In this document: one piece after another, positions 38,526 to 47,454 of the stretch
Layout of the letters: each line of letters starts with the position of its first letter
How positions within the stretch are numbered: position 1 is the first letter of the stretch
Assembly (NCBI RefSeq): GCF_022347545.1
Contig: NZ_JAKREW010000008.1
Location: 1-64,000, forward strand
DNA from: Terribium retamae
Lineage (GTDB): Bacteria > Pseudomonadota > Alphaproteobacteria > Rhizobiales > Rhizobiaceae
Direction of reading: 5' to 3'
DNA: 64,000 nucleotides
Translations under genes and position numbers: made by a program
Notes under the pieces: generated by a model
What the model was told of the DNA's origin: nothing
Seen by the model: the letters and a program-made list of their open reading frames with translations, nothing else
Databases searched by the model: none

Positions 38526-40532
38526 CTACACGCCGATCTTGCCGCCATCCTGCTTGGTGATGGCGACGACGGAAGGCCGCACCGGCATGTCGGGCTTGAA
38601 GTCCGGCCAGCGGGTGGAGAGGTCTTCGTAGTAGGAAGGCCGGCCGAACGGCTCCCAATCGGTGCCGCCATCGCCAGGATGCTGCACGGCGACGAAGGCA
38701 GTCTTGTCGTCCGGCGCGAATTGCGGACCGCACAGCTCAGCCCCCACCGGCACGCGGAAGAACAGCTTGGAGGTCGCGCGCGCCGAACCTTCCGTATCGA
38801 CCGCCCACAGGCCGTCGGTGCGGCCGGTTTCCTTGGCGTTGTTGCCGTCGGTGGCCACCCAGAGCCGGCCGGCGGAATCCACGGCACAGTTGTCCGGCAT
38901 GCCGAACCAGCCATTGGCGGTGGTGGCGGTCGAGAAGGAGGCGCCGACATCGGCCACTGACGGGTCGCCGCATTTCAGCAGGACTTCCCACTTGCCCTTG
39001 GTGGCTGCGAAGTCACCGCCTTCTTCGGCGATCTCGATCATGTGACCAAAAGCATTCTTGGCGCGCGGATTGGCGGCGTCGATCTGGTCATCCTTGCGCT
39101 TGGTGTTGTTGGTCAGCATCACATAGACCTTCCCGTTGACGCCATTGGGCTGGATGTCTTCGGGGCGATCCATTTTTGTAGCGCCGAGCAGATCGGCGGC
39201 GCGGCGGGTTTCGATCAGCACGTCGGCCTGGCTGTTGAAGCCGTTTTCGGCGGTCAGCGGGCCCTGGCCGAATACGATCGGCAGCCATTCGACGCCGCCG
39301 TCTTCGGCGAACTTGGCGACATGAAGCGTGCCTTCATCGAGCAGATCCTTGTTTGCAGCCGGATTGGCCGGGTCGAATTTGCCCGCGGTGACGAATTTAT
39401 AGACGTAGTCGAAGCGTTCGTCGTCACCGAGATAGAAGACGACGCGGCCATCCTTGGCGACGATCGATTCCGCGCCCTCATGCTTGAAGCGGCCCAGCGC
39501 GGTCCGCTTCTTCGGCGTCGAGTTCGGATCGGTGACGTCGACCTCGACGATCCAGCCGAACCGGTTCGGCTCGTTGGGCTCCTTGGCAAGATCGAAGCGA
39601 TCGTAGTGCGCACCCCACTCATAGGAGCCTTCCGGAATGCCGAGGCGCTTGTAGTTTTCGGCCTCCTTGTTCCCTTCCGGCAAGGCACCGGAGAAATAGC
39701 CGTGGATGTTCTCCTCGGCCATCACATAGGTGCCCCAGGGGGTTACTCCGCCGGCGCAGTTATTGATCGTGCCGAGTACTTTGGTGCCCGATGGATCGGC
39801 ATTGGTCTTGACGCGGTCATGGCCGGCGACCGGACCGGAGAGTGCCATTTCGGTGTTCGCGGTAACGCGGCGGTTCAGCTTGCCGTCGCGCACCACCTGC
39901 CATTTGCCGCCGTCCTTGCGGATTTCGACGATGGTGCCGCCATGCGCGGCCATCTCGATGTCGACCTGTTCCTTGGTGAGGGGCGCCTGTTCGAGCGCCT
40001 TCTTGCCGTCCTTCTCAACCACCTTGACGATGCCAGGGAACATCAGATGCGGGTTGGTGTATTCGTGGTTGACCACCAGAAGGCCATGCTCGGCCGATCC
40101 CTCGAGCGGGATATAGCCCACGAAGTCGTTGTTGTAGCCGAACTGCCTGGCCTGCGCCTCAGCAGTCTGCTTGGCGGGATCGAAATCAGGCGCGTCGGCA
40201 AACAGCGGATCACCCCAGCGCAGCAGCACGTCAGCGTCATAGCCGGCGGCCACGTGATGCTTGTCATCGATACCGGCCTCGACTTCATCGAAAACGAAGG
40301 CCGAACCACCTTCGCCCGCGCGCGCTTCGTCGGCGCTCATCAGGGCGAGCGGGCTGACGGTGGCGGCGATGGCTGAAACGGCGAGCGAGCCCTTCAGGAA
40401 GCCGCGACGCGAGAAGCGTGCGGCGATGATCTCGCCCATGGTCCGGTTGTCGGTCGGGTTGATCGCCGGCCCTTCATTTTCTTCGAGCAGGCTGGTGCGA
40501 AAACGAATTTCGTCTTGCGTCTGGTCCGACAT
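38526..40532 (-). CDS. phoX: PhoX-like phosphatase (DUF839), Tat-exported
   Basis: A 668-residue protein with a Tat signal: ARFSRRGFLKGSLAVSAIAA near residue 38-57, followed by a DUF839/PhoX beta-propeller core with VNHEYTNPHLMF, NNCAGGVTPWGTYVMAEEN and a late MPDNCAVDSAGRLWVATDG segment. PhoX enzymes are calcium- and iron-dependent periplasmic alkaline phosphatases induced by phosphate starvation. ATG 40532. A possible Pho box lies about 65 bases upstream. Some DUF839 proteins are not phosphatases, so activity is inferred. Confidence 0.85.
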   Translation of the reverse strand: MSDQTQDEIRFRTSLLEENEGPAINPTDNRTMGEIIAARFSRRGFLKGSLAVSAIAATVSPLALMSADEARAGEGGSAFVFDEVEAGIDDKHHVAAGYDADVLLRWGDPLFADAPDFDPAKQTAEAQARQFGYNNDFVGYIPLEGSAEHGLLVVNHEYTNPHLMFPGIVKVVEKDGKKALEQAPLTKEQVDIEMAAHGGTIVEIRKDGGKWQVVRDGKLNRRVTANTEMALSGPVAGHDRVKTNADPSGTKVLGTINNCAGGVTPWGTYVMAEENIHGYFSGALPEGNKEAENYKRLGIPEGSYEWGAHYDRFDLAKEPNEPNRFGWIVEVDVTDPNSTPKKRTALGRFKHEGAESIVAKDGRVVFYLGDDERFDYVYKFVTAGKFDPANPAANKDLLDEGTLHVAKFAEDGGVEWLPIVFGQGPLTAENGFNSQADVLIETRRAADLLGATKMDRPEDIQPNGVNGKVYVMLTNNTKRKDDQIDAANPRAKNAFGHMIEIAEEGGDFAATKGKWEVLLKCGDPSVADVGASFSTATTANGWFGMPDNCAVDSAGRLWVATDGNNAKETGRTDGLWAVDTEGSARATSKLFFRVPVGAELCGPQFAPDDKTAFVAVQHPGDGGTDWEPFGRPSYYEDLSTRWPDFKPDMPVRPSVVAITKQDGGKIGV

Positions 40533-40595
40533 GGCTGACCTCTGGCTGTTCGGGTTGGCTAGGTTACGTGTCCGAAACCTGCCTAGCGGCCGGGC

Positions 40596-40613
40596 TTAAC
40601 AGTTTCATGACGC
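40596..40613 (-). promoter_or_regulatory. Possible Pho box before the phoX-like gene
   Basis: On the minus strand GCGTCAT, four bases, CTGTTAA. Each half matches the PhoB half-site CTGTCAT at five of seven positions, with the correct 11-base period. It is 64-81 bases upstream of the ATG. The match is imperfect, so this is a candidate only. Confidence 0.4.
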
Positions 40614-40764
40614 CGTGCGCGTCAACTGTTCCTCGTCTCCATGTGCGAGCAGTCAATGGAAGTCTGGCTGGAAAGAAGCCGCCTGCCCATCCTGTTATCC
40701 ACACCCTTGACCCGCGTCCGCGCTTCGGAAACAAGCTGGGCCAAGGCTGGCGAAGGGAAATCCG

Positions 40765-41103
40765 ATGAATGTGTTCGGCATGGCGCAACTCGGCGCTTCC
40801 ACCGTGATTTTCCTGCTCGCCGCGACGGCGGCCAAACAATGGGCACTGGCGCCGAGCCTCGGCAAGATCGTGATTACGCTGGCACTCTATACGCTTGGCA
40901 ATCTGATTATGTTGAAGCTCATCCGCGACTTCGGCATGTCGATTTCGCTCAGCCTCTCGGCAGTCATCCAGCTTGTGGCGGTGAATGTCGTGGCGCTGGC
41001 CTTCTTCGGCGAACGGCTTACCCCGATTCAGACCGTCGGCGTTGGATTGGCAATCATTGCAGTGGCACTCGTCACGCTGGGGCCTTATTTGCAGGGCCGA
41101 TGA
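40765..41103 (+). CDS. Small EamA/SMR-like membrane protein (112 aa)
   Basis: A 112-residue protein with four predicted helices: TVIFLLAATAAKQWALAP, GKIVITLALYTLGNLIML, LSLSAVIQLVAVNVVALAFF and TVGVGLAIIAVALVTLGPYL, with GERLTPIQ before the last, the pattern of half-size DMT/SMR transporters such as EmrE, ArnE and EamA halves. Such proteins act as dimers moving cationic drugs or lipids; the substrate here is unknown. ATG 40765 has GAAGGGAAA upstream. The PAP2 gene follows 61 bases later on the same strand. Confidence 0.8.
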   Translation: MNVFGMAQLGASTVIFLLAATAAKQWALAPSLGKIVITLALYTLGNLIMLKLIRDFGMSISLSLSAVIQLVAVNVVALAFFGERLTPIQTVGVGLAIIAVALVTLGPYLQGR

Positions 41104-41164
41104 CAGCGTTGCCGGGATTGGGAAATGCCGGCCTCCTTTGACAGACGGCATTTCGGCAGGACTG

Positions 41165-41869
41165 ATGCGAAAGACCATTTCGACACTTTATGACCGGATC
41201 GAATTCCCGGTGCTTCTCGCCGGCATCATCGTTGCCGGCGGTCTCTGGGGGTTCGTCGAACTGATGGAAGTCGCGCGCGATACGGCCCCGCACGCTTTCG
41301 ACACGCAAATCCTGCTTGCCTTCCGGGAGGCGGGCGACCCCGGCAACCCGATCGGCTCGCCACGCTTCGAGGGTGCGGTGCGCGACATCACAGCACTCGG
41401 CAGCGCCATCGTGCTGACGTTGATCACCGCGGCGACCGTCGTCTATTTCATGCTCATCAAGCGTTGGACGACTGCGCTGTTCGTGCTGGTGGCGGTCGGC
41501 GGCGGCCAGATCCTGTCCAGCGTGCTGAAACTCGGTATCGACCGACCGAGGCCCGATCTCGTGTCCCAACTCGCCGTCGAGACCTCGCTTTCCTTCCCAT
41601 CGGGTCACGCCATGCTTTCGGCGGTGACTTACCTGACCCTCGGCACTCTGGCGGCGCGCTTCCTGCCGGGTCACGTCACCAAGATCTATGTCTTCGTGCT
41701 GGCGGTTCTCTTGACGCTGATGGTGGGCATATCGCGTCTCTATCTCGGTGTGCATTGGCCTTCCGACGTGCTGGCGGGCTGGTGCGCCGGTTTCGCCTGG
41801 GCCATGCTGTGCTGGCTGGCCGCACGCTTCATGCCGCGCGGCAATAACGGCGAGAGCGAGCCGAACTAA
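41165..41869 (+). CDS. PAP2-family membrane phosphatase
   Basis: A 234-residue integral membrane protein with the three PAP2 motifs: KLGIDRPRP, the SFPSGHAMLSAV motif with catalytic His, and SRLYLGVHWPSDVLAG with the second His. Members dephosphorylate lipid phosphates such as undecaprenyl pyrophosphate or phosphatidic acid at the outer face of the inner membrane. ATG 41165 (MRKTISTLYDRIEF); longer frames upstream overlap the EamA-like gene and are not conserved. Confidence 0.92.
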   Translation: MRKTISTLYDRIEFPVLLAGIIVAGGLWGFVELMEVARDTAPHAFDTQILLAFREAGDPGNPIGSPRFEGAVRDITALGSAIVLTLITAATVVYFMLIKRWTTALFVLVAVGGGQILSSVLKLGIDRPRPDLVSQLAVETSLSFPSGHAMLSAVTYLTLGTLAARFLPGHVTKIYVFVLAVLLTLMVGISRLYLGVHWPSDVLAGWCAGFAWAMLCWLAARFMPRGNNGESEPN

Positions 41870-41956
41870 AGTATTATCAATTCATATTCATGTTTGACAC
41901 ATCATTATGAAAGCATCATATATTCATACTGCAGACTCAGACGGGAGTTCTGACCG

Positions 41957-42208
41957 GTGATTACTGCTGCACAGATGCGTGCGGCGCGCGCACTGGCCGG
42001 CATCGACCAGAAGACGCTCGCGGAACGGGCTGGTGTTTCGCTGCCGACCATCCAGCGTATGGAAGCCAGCGATGGCGTGGTGCGGGGCGTGGTCGACACG
42101 CTGATGAAGGTCATCCAGGCGCTTAACGAGGCCGGGGTGGAATTGATCGGCGACAACCAGGCCAGCGAGCGCGGCGGCAGGGGCGTGCGGCTGAGGAACT
42201 CCGTATAG
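41957..42208 (+). CDS. Small XRE-family regulator
   Basis: An 83-residue protein that is almost entirely one XRE helix-turn-helix (MITAAQMRAARALAGIDQKT, then LAERAGVSLPTIQRMEASDG). The start is a GTG at 41957 with GGGAG about nine bases upstream; ATG 41975 is an alternative. It lies 105 bases upstream of the sulP-like gene in the same direction, so it may regulate that gene or itself. The 87 bases before it form an AT-rich, probably promoter-bearing pocket (TATTATCAATTCATATTCAT). Confidence 0.85.
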   Translation: MITAAQMRAARALAGIDQKTLAERAGVSLPTIQRMEASDGVVRGVVDTLMKVIQALNEAGVELIGDNQASERGGRGVRLRNSV

Positions 42209-42313
42209 GATTCCCAGTCTGGGTCGGCTTAAAGGGTTCGCGACGGCGACCGCCGACTTTCCGCAAGACCATTGCGATGCCGACGATGCCGCCGCTTTTG
42301 CGGAAGGCACACC

Positions 42314-44023
42314 ATGGATCAGGTCCGTCGTCGCCAGGCTCACAAGGCCGGACCGACATTTTCCGATTTGTTCACGCCGAAACTGGTGACGGTGCTGCGC
42401 GAGGGCTACCGTCTGCCGCAGCTGCGTGCCGATGCCCTGTCGGGTCTGACCGTGGCCATCGTGGCGCTGCCGCTTTCCATGGCGATTGCGATCGCCTCCG
42501 GCGTGACGCCGGAGCGCGGGCTGTTCACCGCAATCGTCGGCGGCTTCATCGTATCGGCGCTCGGCGGCAGCCGTTTCCAGATTGGCGGGCCCGCCGGCGC
42601 CTTCATCGTGCTCGTGGCCTCCACCGCCGATCGGCAAGGCCTGGACGGGCTTCTGCTCGCCACGATGATGGCCGGCGTTTTCCTGCTTGCCATCGGCTAT
42701 CTGAGGCTCGGCACCTATATCAAATACATTCCTTATCCTGTGACCGTCGGTTTCACGGCGGGTATCGCGGTCATCATCTTTTCCGGCCAGATCGTCGAAC
42801 TGCTTGGCCTGAAACTGCCGGGAAAGGAGCCCGGCCCTTTCATCCCCAAGCTGACGGCGCTGTGGCAGGCCGGCGACACACTGAACCCATCCGCGGCCGG
42901 CATCGCCCTTCTTTCCATCGTCACCGTGGTGGCGCTGAAGAGATGGCGGCCGCATTGGCCCGGCATGCTGGTGGCGGTAGCGCTGGCTTCGCTGGTGGTG
43001 GCGCTTTTTGCCCTACCTGCAGACACGATCGGCTCGCGCTATGGCGGCATTCCGCGCAGCCTGCCCTTGCCTGCACTGCCGCCGCTCGGCTTCGACAAGG
43101 CAATCGCCGTACTGCCCGATGCGATCGCTTTTGCCCTGCTCGGCGCTATTGAATCCCTGCTGTCGGCGGTGGTCGCCGATGGCATGACCGGCCGCCGCCA
43201 CCGGTCCAATTGCGAACTGGTGGCGCAAGGCTTCGCCAATATCGGCTCAGCCCTTTTTGGCGGCATCTGCGTCACCGGTACCATCGCGCGTACCGCCACC
43301 AATGTGCGTGCGGGCGCATACGGACCGATCTCCGGCATGATGCATTCGGTCTTCCTGCTCGTTTTCATGCTGGTGGCGGCCCCGCTCGCCAGCTACATCC
43401 CCCTGGCGGCACTCGCCGGCGTGCTGGCTGTCGTTTGCTGGAACATGGTCGAGAAGCAGGCGATCGCGGTCTTGCTGCGCTCTTCCACGGCGGATGCGCT
43501 GGTACTCGCCGCAACGTTCCTGATCGTTGTCTTCCGCGACCTCACCGAAGGCATCGTTGTCGGCTTCGCGCTGGGTGCGGTGCTGTTCATCGACCGCATG
43601 GCCAAGGCCGTGGCGATTGCCGAAAACGAGCCGCCGTTGATTGCGGACGACGTCGCCGACACAACCAATGGCGACCGACGCGTCTATGATGCGGCCGAAG
43701 CCAGCGACCCTGACACCGTCGTATATCGTATTTCCGGCGCCTTCTTTTTTGGCGCTGCCTCGACGGTGGCGGCCGTGCTCGATCGCATCGCCGATCAGCG
43801 CAAGAACTTCATCCTCGACTGTTCCCAAGTGCCACTGCTCGATTCCACCGCCGCCAATGTCATCGAAAGCACGGCCCACAAAGCCAAGAAGGCCGGAGTG
43901 CGCTTTATCATTGCCGGCGCTTCGCCGCAGACCCGGCGCATGCTGATTACCCACGGCGTCAAGCGACCGCTGGTCACTTTTGCTGCCTCCGTCAAGGAGG
44001 CGAAGGCGCAGTTGACGGTCTGA
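42314..44023 (+). CDS. SulP-family anion transporter with STAS domain
   Basis: A 569-residue transporter: SulP signature near residues 40-60 (DALSGLTVAIVALPLSMAIA), the second signature GFTAGIAVIIFSGQIVELLG near 145, about 12-14 membrane segments, and a cytosolic STAS domain (about 455-565) with DTVVYRISGAFFFGAAS and FILDCSQVPLLDSTAANVIE, where DST is the STAS phosphorylation-loop motif. It may move sulfate, bicarbonate or a dicarboxylate. ATG 42314 has GGAAGG seven bases upstream. Confidence 0.93.
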   Translation: MDQVRRRQAHKAGPTFSDLFTPKLVTVLREGYRLPQLRADALSGLTVAIVALPLSMAIAIASGVTPERGLFTAIVGGFIVSALGGSRFQIGGPAGAFIVLVASTADRQGLDGLLLATMMAGVFLLAIGYLRLGTYIKYIPYPVTVGFTAGIAVIIFSGQIVELLGLKLPGKEPGPFIPKLTALWQAGDTLNPSAAGIALLSIVTVVALKRWRPHWPGMLVAVALASLVVALFALPADTIGSRYGGIPRSLPLPALPPLGFDKAIAVLPDAIAFALLGAIESLLSAVVADGMTGRRHRSNCELVAQGFANIGSALFGGICVTGTIARTATNVRAGAYGPISGMMHSVFLLVFMLVAAPLASYIPLAALAGVLAVVCWNMVEKQAIAVLLRSSTADALVLAATFLIVVFRDLTEGIVVGFALGAVLFIDRMAKAVAIAENEPPLIADDVADTTNGDRRVYDAAEASDPDTVVYRISGAFFFGAASTVAAVLDRIADQRKNFILDCSQVPLLDSTAANVIESTAHKAKKAGVRFIIAGASPQTRRMLITHGVKRPLVTFAASVKEAKAQLTV

Positions 44024-44090
44024 TCCTTCGCCTCAAGGGAGATGGCGGGCCAGTCGAGAGACGTTGCCCGGAAAAAATCTTCTCATCCGA

Positions 44091-44117
44091 TGTCACACCT
44101 CCCCGGCCTGTCCCGTC
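44091..44117 (+). promoter_or_regulatory. ECF41-type promoter (TGTCACA-N16-CGTC)
   Basis: TGTCACA at 44091-44097 and CGTC at 44114-44117 are separated by exactly 16 bases, the published ECF41 promoter consensus as I recall it. The site lies 21 bases before the first gene of the operon that encodes an ECF41 sigma factor, so autoregulation is expected. Confidence 0.8.
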
Positions 44118-44138
44118 AAAGGCCGAGGAGAAAACGAC

Positions 44139-44510
44139 ATGCGAACCTTGTTCATCTTCATCGGCCTCTATCAGGGCGCCAACGGCCTCTTCATGCTGCT
44201 AGCCCCGGCCCTCTGGTACGCGTCCATTCCGGGCGTGCCCGAGACCGGTCCCGCCAACCTGCATTTCATCCGCGATATCGGCCTCGCCTTCATCGCCGCG
44301 GGCGTCGGACTGTCCATCGGCGCCGTCAGGCAGGAGCGGCGAACGGTCCTCATCGCCTCCATTTTCCTTGGTGGTCATGCATTGCTGCATCTAGCCGAAA
44401 TGCTGCACGGCACGACGCCGTCGGATGCGCTGCGCGACGTCGTACTGATCGCGCTGCCCGGACTGCTGCCTCTCGCCGCGCTCACTGTTTCTGGCGGGAG
44501 GACCGCATGA
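44139..44510 (+). CDS. Small membrane protein of the ECF41 operon
   Basis: A 123-residue hydrophobic protein with about four helices (MRTLFIFIGLYQGANGLFML, HFIRDIGLAFIAAGVGLSIG, then FLGGHALLHLAEML). It resembles small DoxX-like or DUF4345-like membrane proteins but I cannot name a family with certainty. ATG 44139 has GAGGAG eight bases upstream. Its TGA overlaps the next gene's ATG. It is first in the operon, 21 bases after the ECF41-type promoter, and is thus a likely direct target. Confidence 0.8.
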   Translation: MRTLFIFIGLYQGANGLFMLLAPALWYASIPGVPETGPANLHFIRDIGLAFIAAGVGLSIGAVRQERRTVLIASIFLGGHALLHLAEMLHGTTPSDALRDVVLIALPGLLPLAALTVSGGRTA

Positions 44511-45070
44511 TGCTTGCCATGCTGCTCAAACGCGCCTTCCGCAAATTCGGTGGACGCTATGGGTATGACACCGGCTACCTCTGCGACCTCGCCGATACCG
44601 ACACCACGGGCACGCTGAAGGTTGGGCTGGTCTCTCTGTTCACGGATCATCGCTTCGGGCTGGACGCCGCGCCTTATTTTGCCGCGAAGATCACTGCAGC
44701 GCGTCAGACCGACTGTGGCTCGTGCCTGCGGCTCACCATTGCCATGGCCCGCGAAGCAGGTGTGCCTATGCGGGACATCCGTGCCATGCTTCTCGACGGC
44801 GCAAAAACTGCGCCACGCGATATTGCGCTTGGTCGCCACTATGCGGAAGCCGTGCTTGCGAACGATCCGGCGCTCCCGAACATCCTTGCAGCCTGCGAGG
44901 CGCGCTGGGGCAAGAAAGGTGTCGCCGGGCTTGCAGCCGCGACGGTTTCCGGTTCCTTCTACCCGCTGCTCAAGCGAGGACTTGGCCACGGCAATACCTG
45001 CGAGCCCGTGCTGGCCTGGCTGGCCGGAGACGCGAAAGAGGAGTCGATGCTGGAGACGAGCGATGGCTGA
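44507..45070 (+). CDS. Carboxymuconolactone decarboxylase/AhpD-like protein
   Basis: A 187-residue protein whose AhpD-like core includes DCGSCLRLTIAMAREAG, a C-x2-C motif near residue 70 that suggests peroxidase or thiol chemistry; the usual following His is not in place. ECF41 sigma genes are typically linked to carboxymuconolactone decarboxylases, oxidoreductases or epimerases (the COE group), and this is such a case. ATG 44507 overlaps the previous stop (ATGA); a second ATG follows at once. Its end overlaps the sigma gene by eight bases. Confidence 0.85.
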   Translation: MMLAMLLKRAFRKFGGRYGYDTGYLCDLADTDTTGTLKVGLVSLFTDHRFGLDAAPYFAAKITAARQTDCGSCLRLTIAMAREAGVPMRDIRAMLLDGAKTAPRDIALGRHYAEAVLANDPALPNILAACEARWGKKGVAGLAAATVSGSFYPLLKRGLGHGNTCEPVLAWLAGDAKEESMLETSDG

Positions 45071-45938
45071 GGACCCACGACTCGCCGCCTATCTCGGCGA
45101 ACGCCACCGACTGGCCCGGCTTGCCTATCGCTACCTCGGATCGGCAAGCGAAGCGGAAGACATCGTGCAGGATGCCTGGCTGCGCTTCGCTGGTGTCGAC
45201 GCCCCGGAAGATGCTCCCCGGCTGCTTTCGCGCATCGTCACCAATCTCTGCCTGGATCGGTTGCGTTCGGCACAGGCGCGGCGCGAGACCTATGTCGGGC
45301 CATGGCTGCCGGAACCGATCGTGGAAAGGGTTGGTGCTGTCGAACCCGACACCAACGATGCGGCCCTCGACATCTCATTTTCGGTGATGCGGGCGCTGGA
45401 ACGGCTTTCACCGCTGGAACGGGCAGCGCTCTTCTTGCACGATCTCTATGACGTACCGTTCGACGAGATCGCGGAGACGCTGAAACGCACGCCAGCTGCC
45501 TGCCGGCAAATGGCGTCGCGGGCACGCAGGATGCTGAGGCAGGAGCAAAGCCGCTTCCCGGCTTCGAACGAGGACGTGGCCCGCTTCGTTGCCGTATTCG
45601 AGAAAGCGATGCGCGGTGGCGACATCGAGCCCTTGAAGGCATTGCTGGCCGCCGACGTCGAATATGTTTCAGACGGCGGCGGCAAGGTCCTGGCGGCAAT
45701 CAACGTGCTTTTGGGCAGCGAAGCCGTGGCGAAATTCATGGTCGGCGTGGCGCGCAAGAACCCGGATCCGGTGCATACCGTCGTGGCGCCCGCCGTCATT
45801 AACGGCTCTCCAGGACTTGTCGTCACGATTGCCGGCAAGCTCGAACAGACGATGAGTTTCGAGGTCAACGCCCATGGGGCGATCTCGGGCGTCTATGTGG
45901 TGCGCAACCCTGAAAAGCTGGCGGATGTGAAGATGTGA
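45063..45938 (+). CDS. ECF41-family RNA polymerase sigma factor
   Basis: A 291-residue sigma factor: sigma2 region 5-75 (ASEAEDIVQDAWLRF), sigma4 region about 108-160 (ERLSPLERAALFLHDLYDVP), then a fused SnoaL-like C-terminal domain (about 170-290). The ECF41 hallmarks are all present: WLPEP at 81-85 in the linker, DGGGK at 204-208 and NPEKL at 282-286 in the C-terminal domain, which acts as a built-in anti-sigma. ATG 45063. It closes the three-gene operon whose promoter at 44091-44117 carries the ECF41 consensus. Confidence 0.93.
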   Translation: MAEDPRLAAYLGERHRLARLAYRYLGSASEAEDIVQDAWLRFAGVDAPEDAPRLLSRIVTNLCLDRLRSAQARRETYVGPWLPEPIVERVGAVEPDTNDAALDISFSVMRALERLSPLERAALFLHDLYDVPFDEIAETLKRTPAACRQMASRARRMLRQEQSRFPASNEDVARFVAVFEKAMRGGDIEPLKALLAADVEYVSDGGGKVLAAINVLLGSEAVAKFMVGVARKNPDPVHTVVAPAVINGSPGLVVTIAGKLEQTMSFEVNAHGAISGVYVVRNPEKLADVKM

Positions 45939-45984
45939 GCGTCGGGCAGGCAGGCGGCTTGGCAGGCACCGGATTCGATCGATC

Positions 45985-46911
45985 TCAAGCTGCCCAAAGC
46001 GTTGTCGTCGAAATGGCGGAGAATTGAAGACGCAGCTTCTCGGTCAATTTTGCGATCTTGCGTTTCCAGTCATGCTCGAAGAGGTCTTTCGCGCCAGCCA
46101 GGCTTTCCTTGCGCAGGCGCTTCGTCTCATCCTTGAGGTCCTTTTCGATCACCGTCCGCGCTTCCGGTGAAACCAAGGTTTCTTTCTTCAGCAACACGTC
46201 CAGAACGGCGAGGTCATTCAGCTCGCCGAGTTTGCCGCCCAGCTTGTTCAATGCCTTTCGGCGCGCCTTGTCCCCACCGGGCCAAAGCTTGCCCAGAACA
46301 TCCAGTTGGGCAGCGTGAACCTTGACGGCCTTGCGCAGGTCGTGGAAGTCCTCTTCCTCGCCGCGCGAACGCGCTTTGGTCAGTGCCTTCTTCGCGCGGT
46401 CGAGACCTCTTTGCACGCCCTCCGCAACGATAGCGGCTGCGGCATTCGGATCGGCCGGCAGAGATAGAGCGCCTATCCTCAGCAATCCTTGGCGGCAGGT
46501 CGCTGTGGCCGCGTCGATGATGGAAGCGAAGGCGGAAATATCGCTCATGACGACGTCGCGACGCTCGAGCAGCACAGCACGAAGGCCAGCATAGATGTCT
46601 GCATGGTGCGGGTGCGCCCCAGCAAGCCGATCGACCGTTTCGATCAGCGCGGTTGCTTCCCGCGGTCCCGCCAGGCTCGCTGCCACGTCGCGGTAACGCG
46701 CATTCTCTTCCTTGAAGAAAGTCTCGTCGCCGGGCCGCACAAGCCGCAGCACTGCTCGCACGGCCTTTAGCCGACGCCGGCATTTATGCAGATGTTCCTC
46801 CGGCTCGATATGCGCCTGCGCCAGATGGTCCAACGCCAGATGCACATCCTGCCGCAGCAGACGCATGGCGTCGTTTGCCAGAGGCAGGTTCGCGTCGAGC
46901 GTGACGCTCAT
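45985..46911 (-). CDS. CHAD-domain protein
   Basis: A 308-residue, mostly helical, His-rich and basic protein of the CHAD family, known to bind polyphosphate. Conserved His/Arg/Lys positions appear in EEHLHKCRRRLKAVRAVLRL and FHDLRKAVKVHAAQLDVL. ATG 46911 (MSVTLDANLPL) overlaps the CYTH gene's stop (ATGA), so the two are coupled. CYTH and CHAD occur fused in other bacteria (for example ygiF-type proteins), but here they are separate. Confidence 0.9.
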   Translation of the reverse strand: MSVTLDANLPLANDAMRLLRQDVHLALDHLAQAHIEPEEHLHKCRRRLKAVRAVLRLVRPGDETFFKEENARYRDVAASLAGPREATALIETVDRLAGAHPHHADIYAGLRAVLLERRDVVMSDISAFASIIDAATATCRQGLLRIGALSLPADPNAAAAIVAEGVQRGLDRAKKALTKARSRGEEEDFHDLRKAVKVHAAQLDVLGKLWPGGDKARRKALNKLGGKLGELNDLAVLDVLLKKETLVSPEARTVIEKDLKDETKRLRKESLAGAKDLFEHDWKRKIAKLTEKLRLQFSAISTTTLWAA

Positions 46912-47381
46912 GGCACCAGTTCCGGAAAACCGTTCAGCGCCAGCGAAGCGTTGGAGAAGCGCAGTTCTCCTGTCACCTCGCGCCCGAGCCAAGCGGGCAG
47001 CAGGGCGTCCGGCACGCTGTCGGTTGTCTCCAGTTCAGCCACAACCAGCCCGTCCAGCACGTCATTGAAGACATCGACCTCGTAGACATAGCCGCCATGG
47101 CGCACATGATGGCGGGTCTTGCGGATGATGTTGCCGATGGCAAAGGTCATCATTTCGCGCGCCTCGGCGAGCGGCACCGGATATTCGAATTCGTCGCGGA
47201 CGCGCAAGTCGGACCCGAACTTCAGCGTCAGCTTGGCAGCCTTGCCGTCGCTGATGCGCATGCGTACCGACCGCTCCGCGGAAATGGCCAGATAAAACTG
47301 GATGATAGCGACGCTGCGCTCAACCGCCTTGCGCCAACTCTCGTCCCTTATCAGAAACTTGCGTTCGACTTCCTTGGCCAT
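46908..47381 (-). CDS. CYTH-domain protein (inorganic triphosphatase-like)
   Basis: A 157-residue protein beginning MAKEVERKFLIRDESW, where E-x-E-x-K is the CYTH signature for triphosphate and metal binding. Alternating charged strands follow (RSVRMRISDGKAAKLTLKFG, EVDVFNDVLDGLVVAELE), consistent with a triphosphate tunnel. Bacterial members hydrolyse tripolyphosphate or act as thiamine-triphosphatase or adenylate-cyclase relatives. It is coupled with the CHAD gene downstream. Confidence 0.92.
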   Translation of the reverse strand: MAKEVERKFLIRDESWRKAVERSVAIIQFYLAISAERSVRMRISDGKAAKLTLKFGSDLRVRDEFEYPVPLAEAREMMTFAIGNIIRKTRHHVRHGGYVYEVDVFNDVLDGLVVAELETTDSVPDALLPAWLGREVTGELRFSNASLALNGFPELVP

Positions 47382-47454
47382 CAGCAGGAATAAAGCGCGG
47401 CGGCGGTTGCAAATCAACCGCAATTGCTGGTGGTGGGCATGCGCCGGCGGTACG

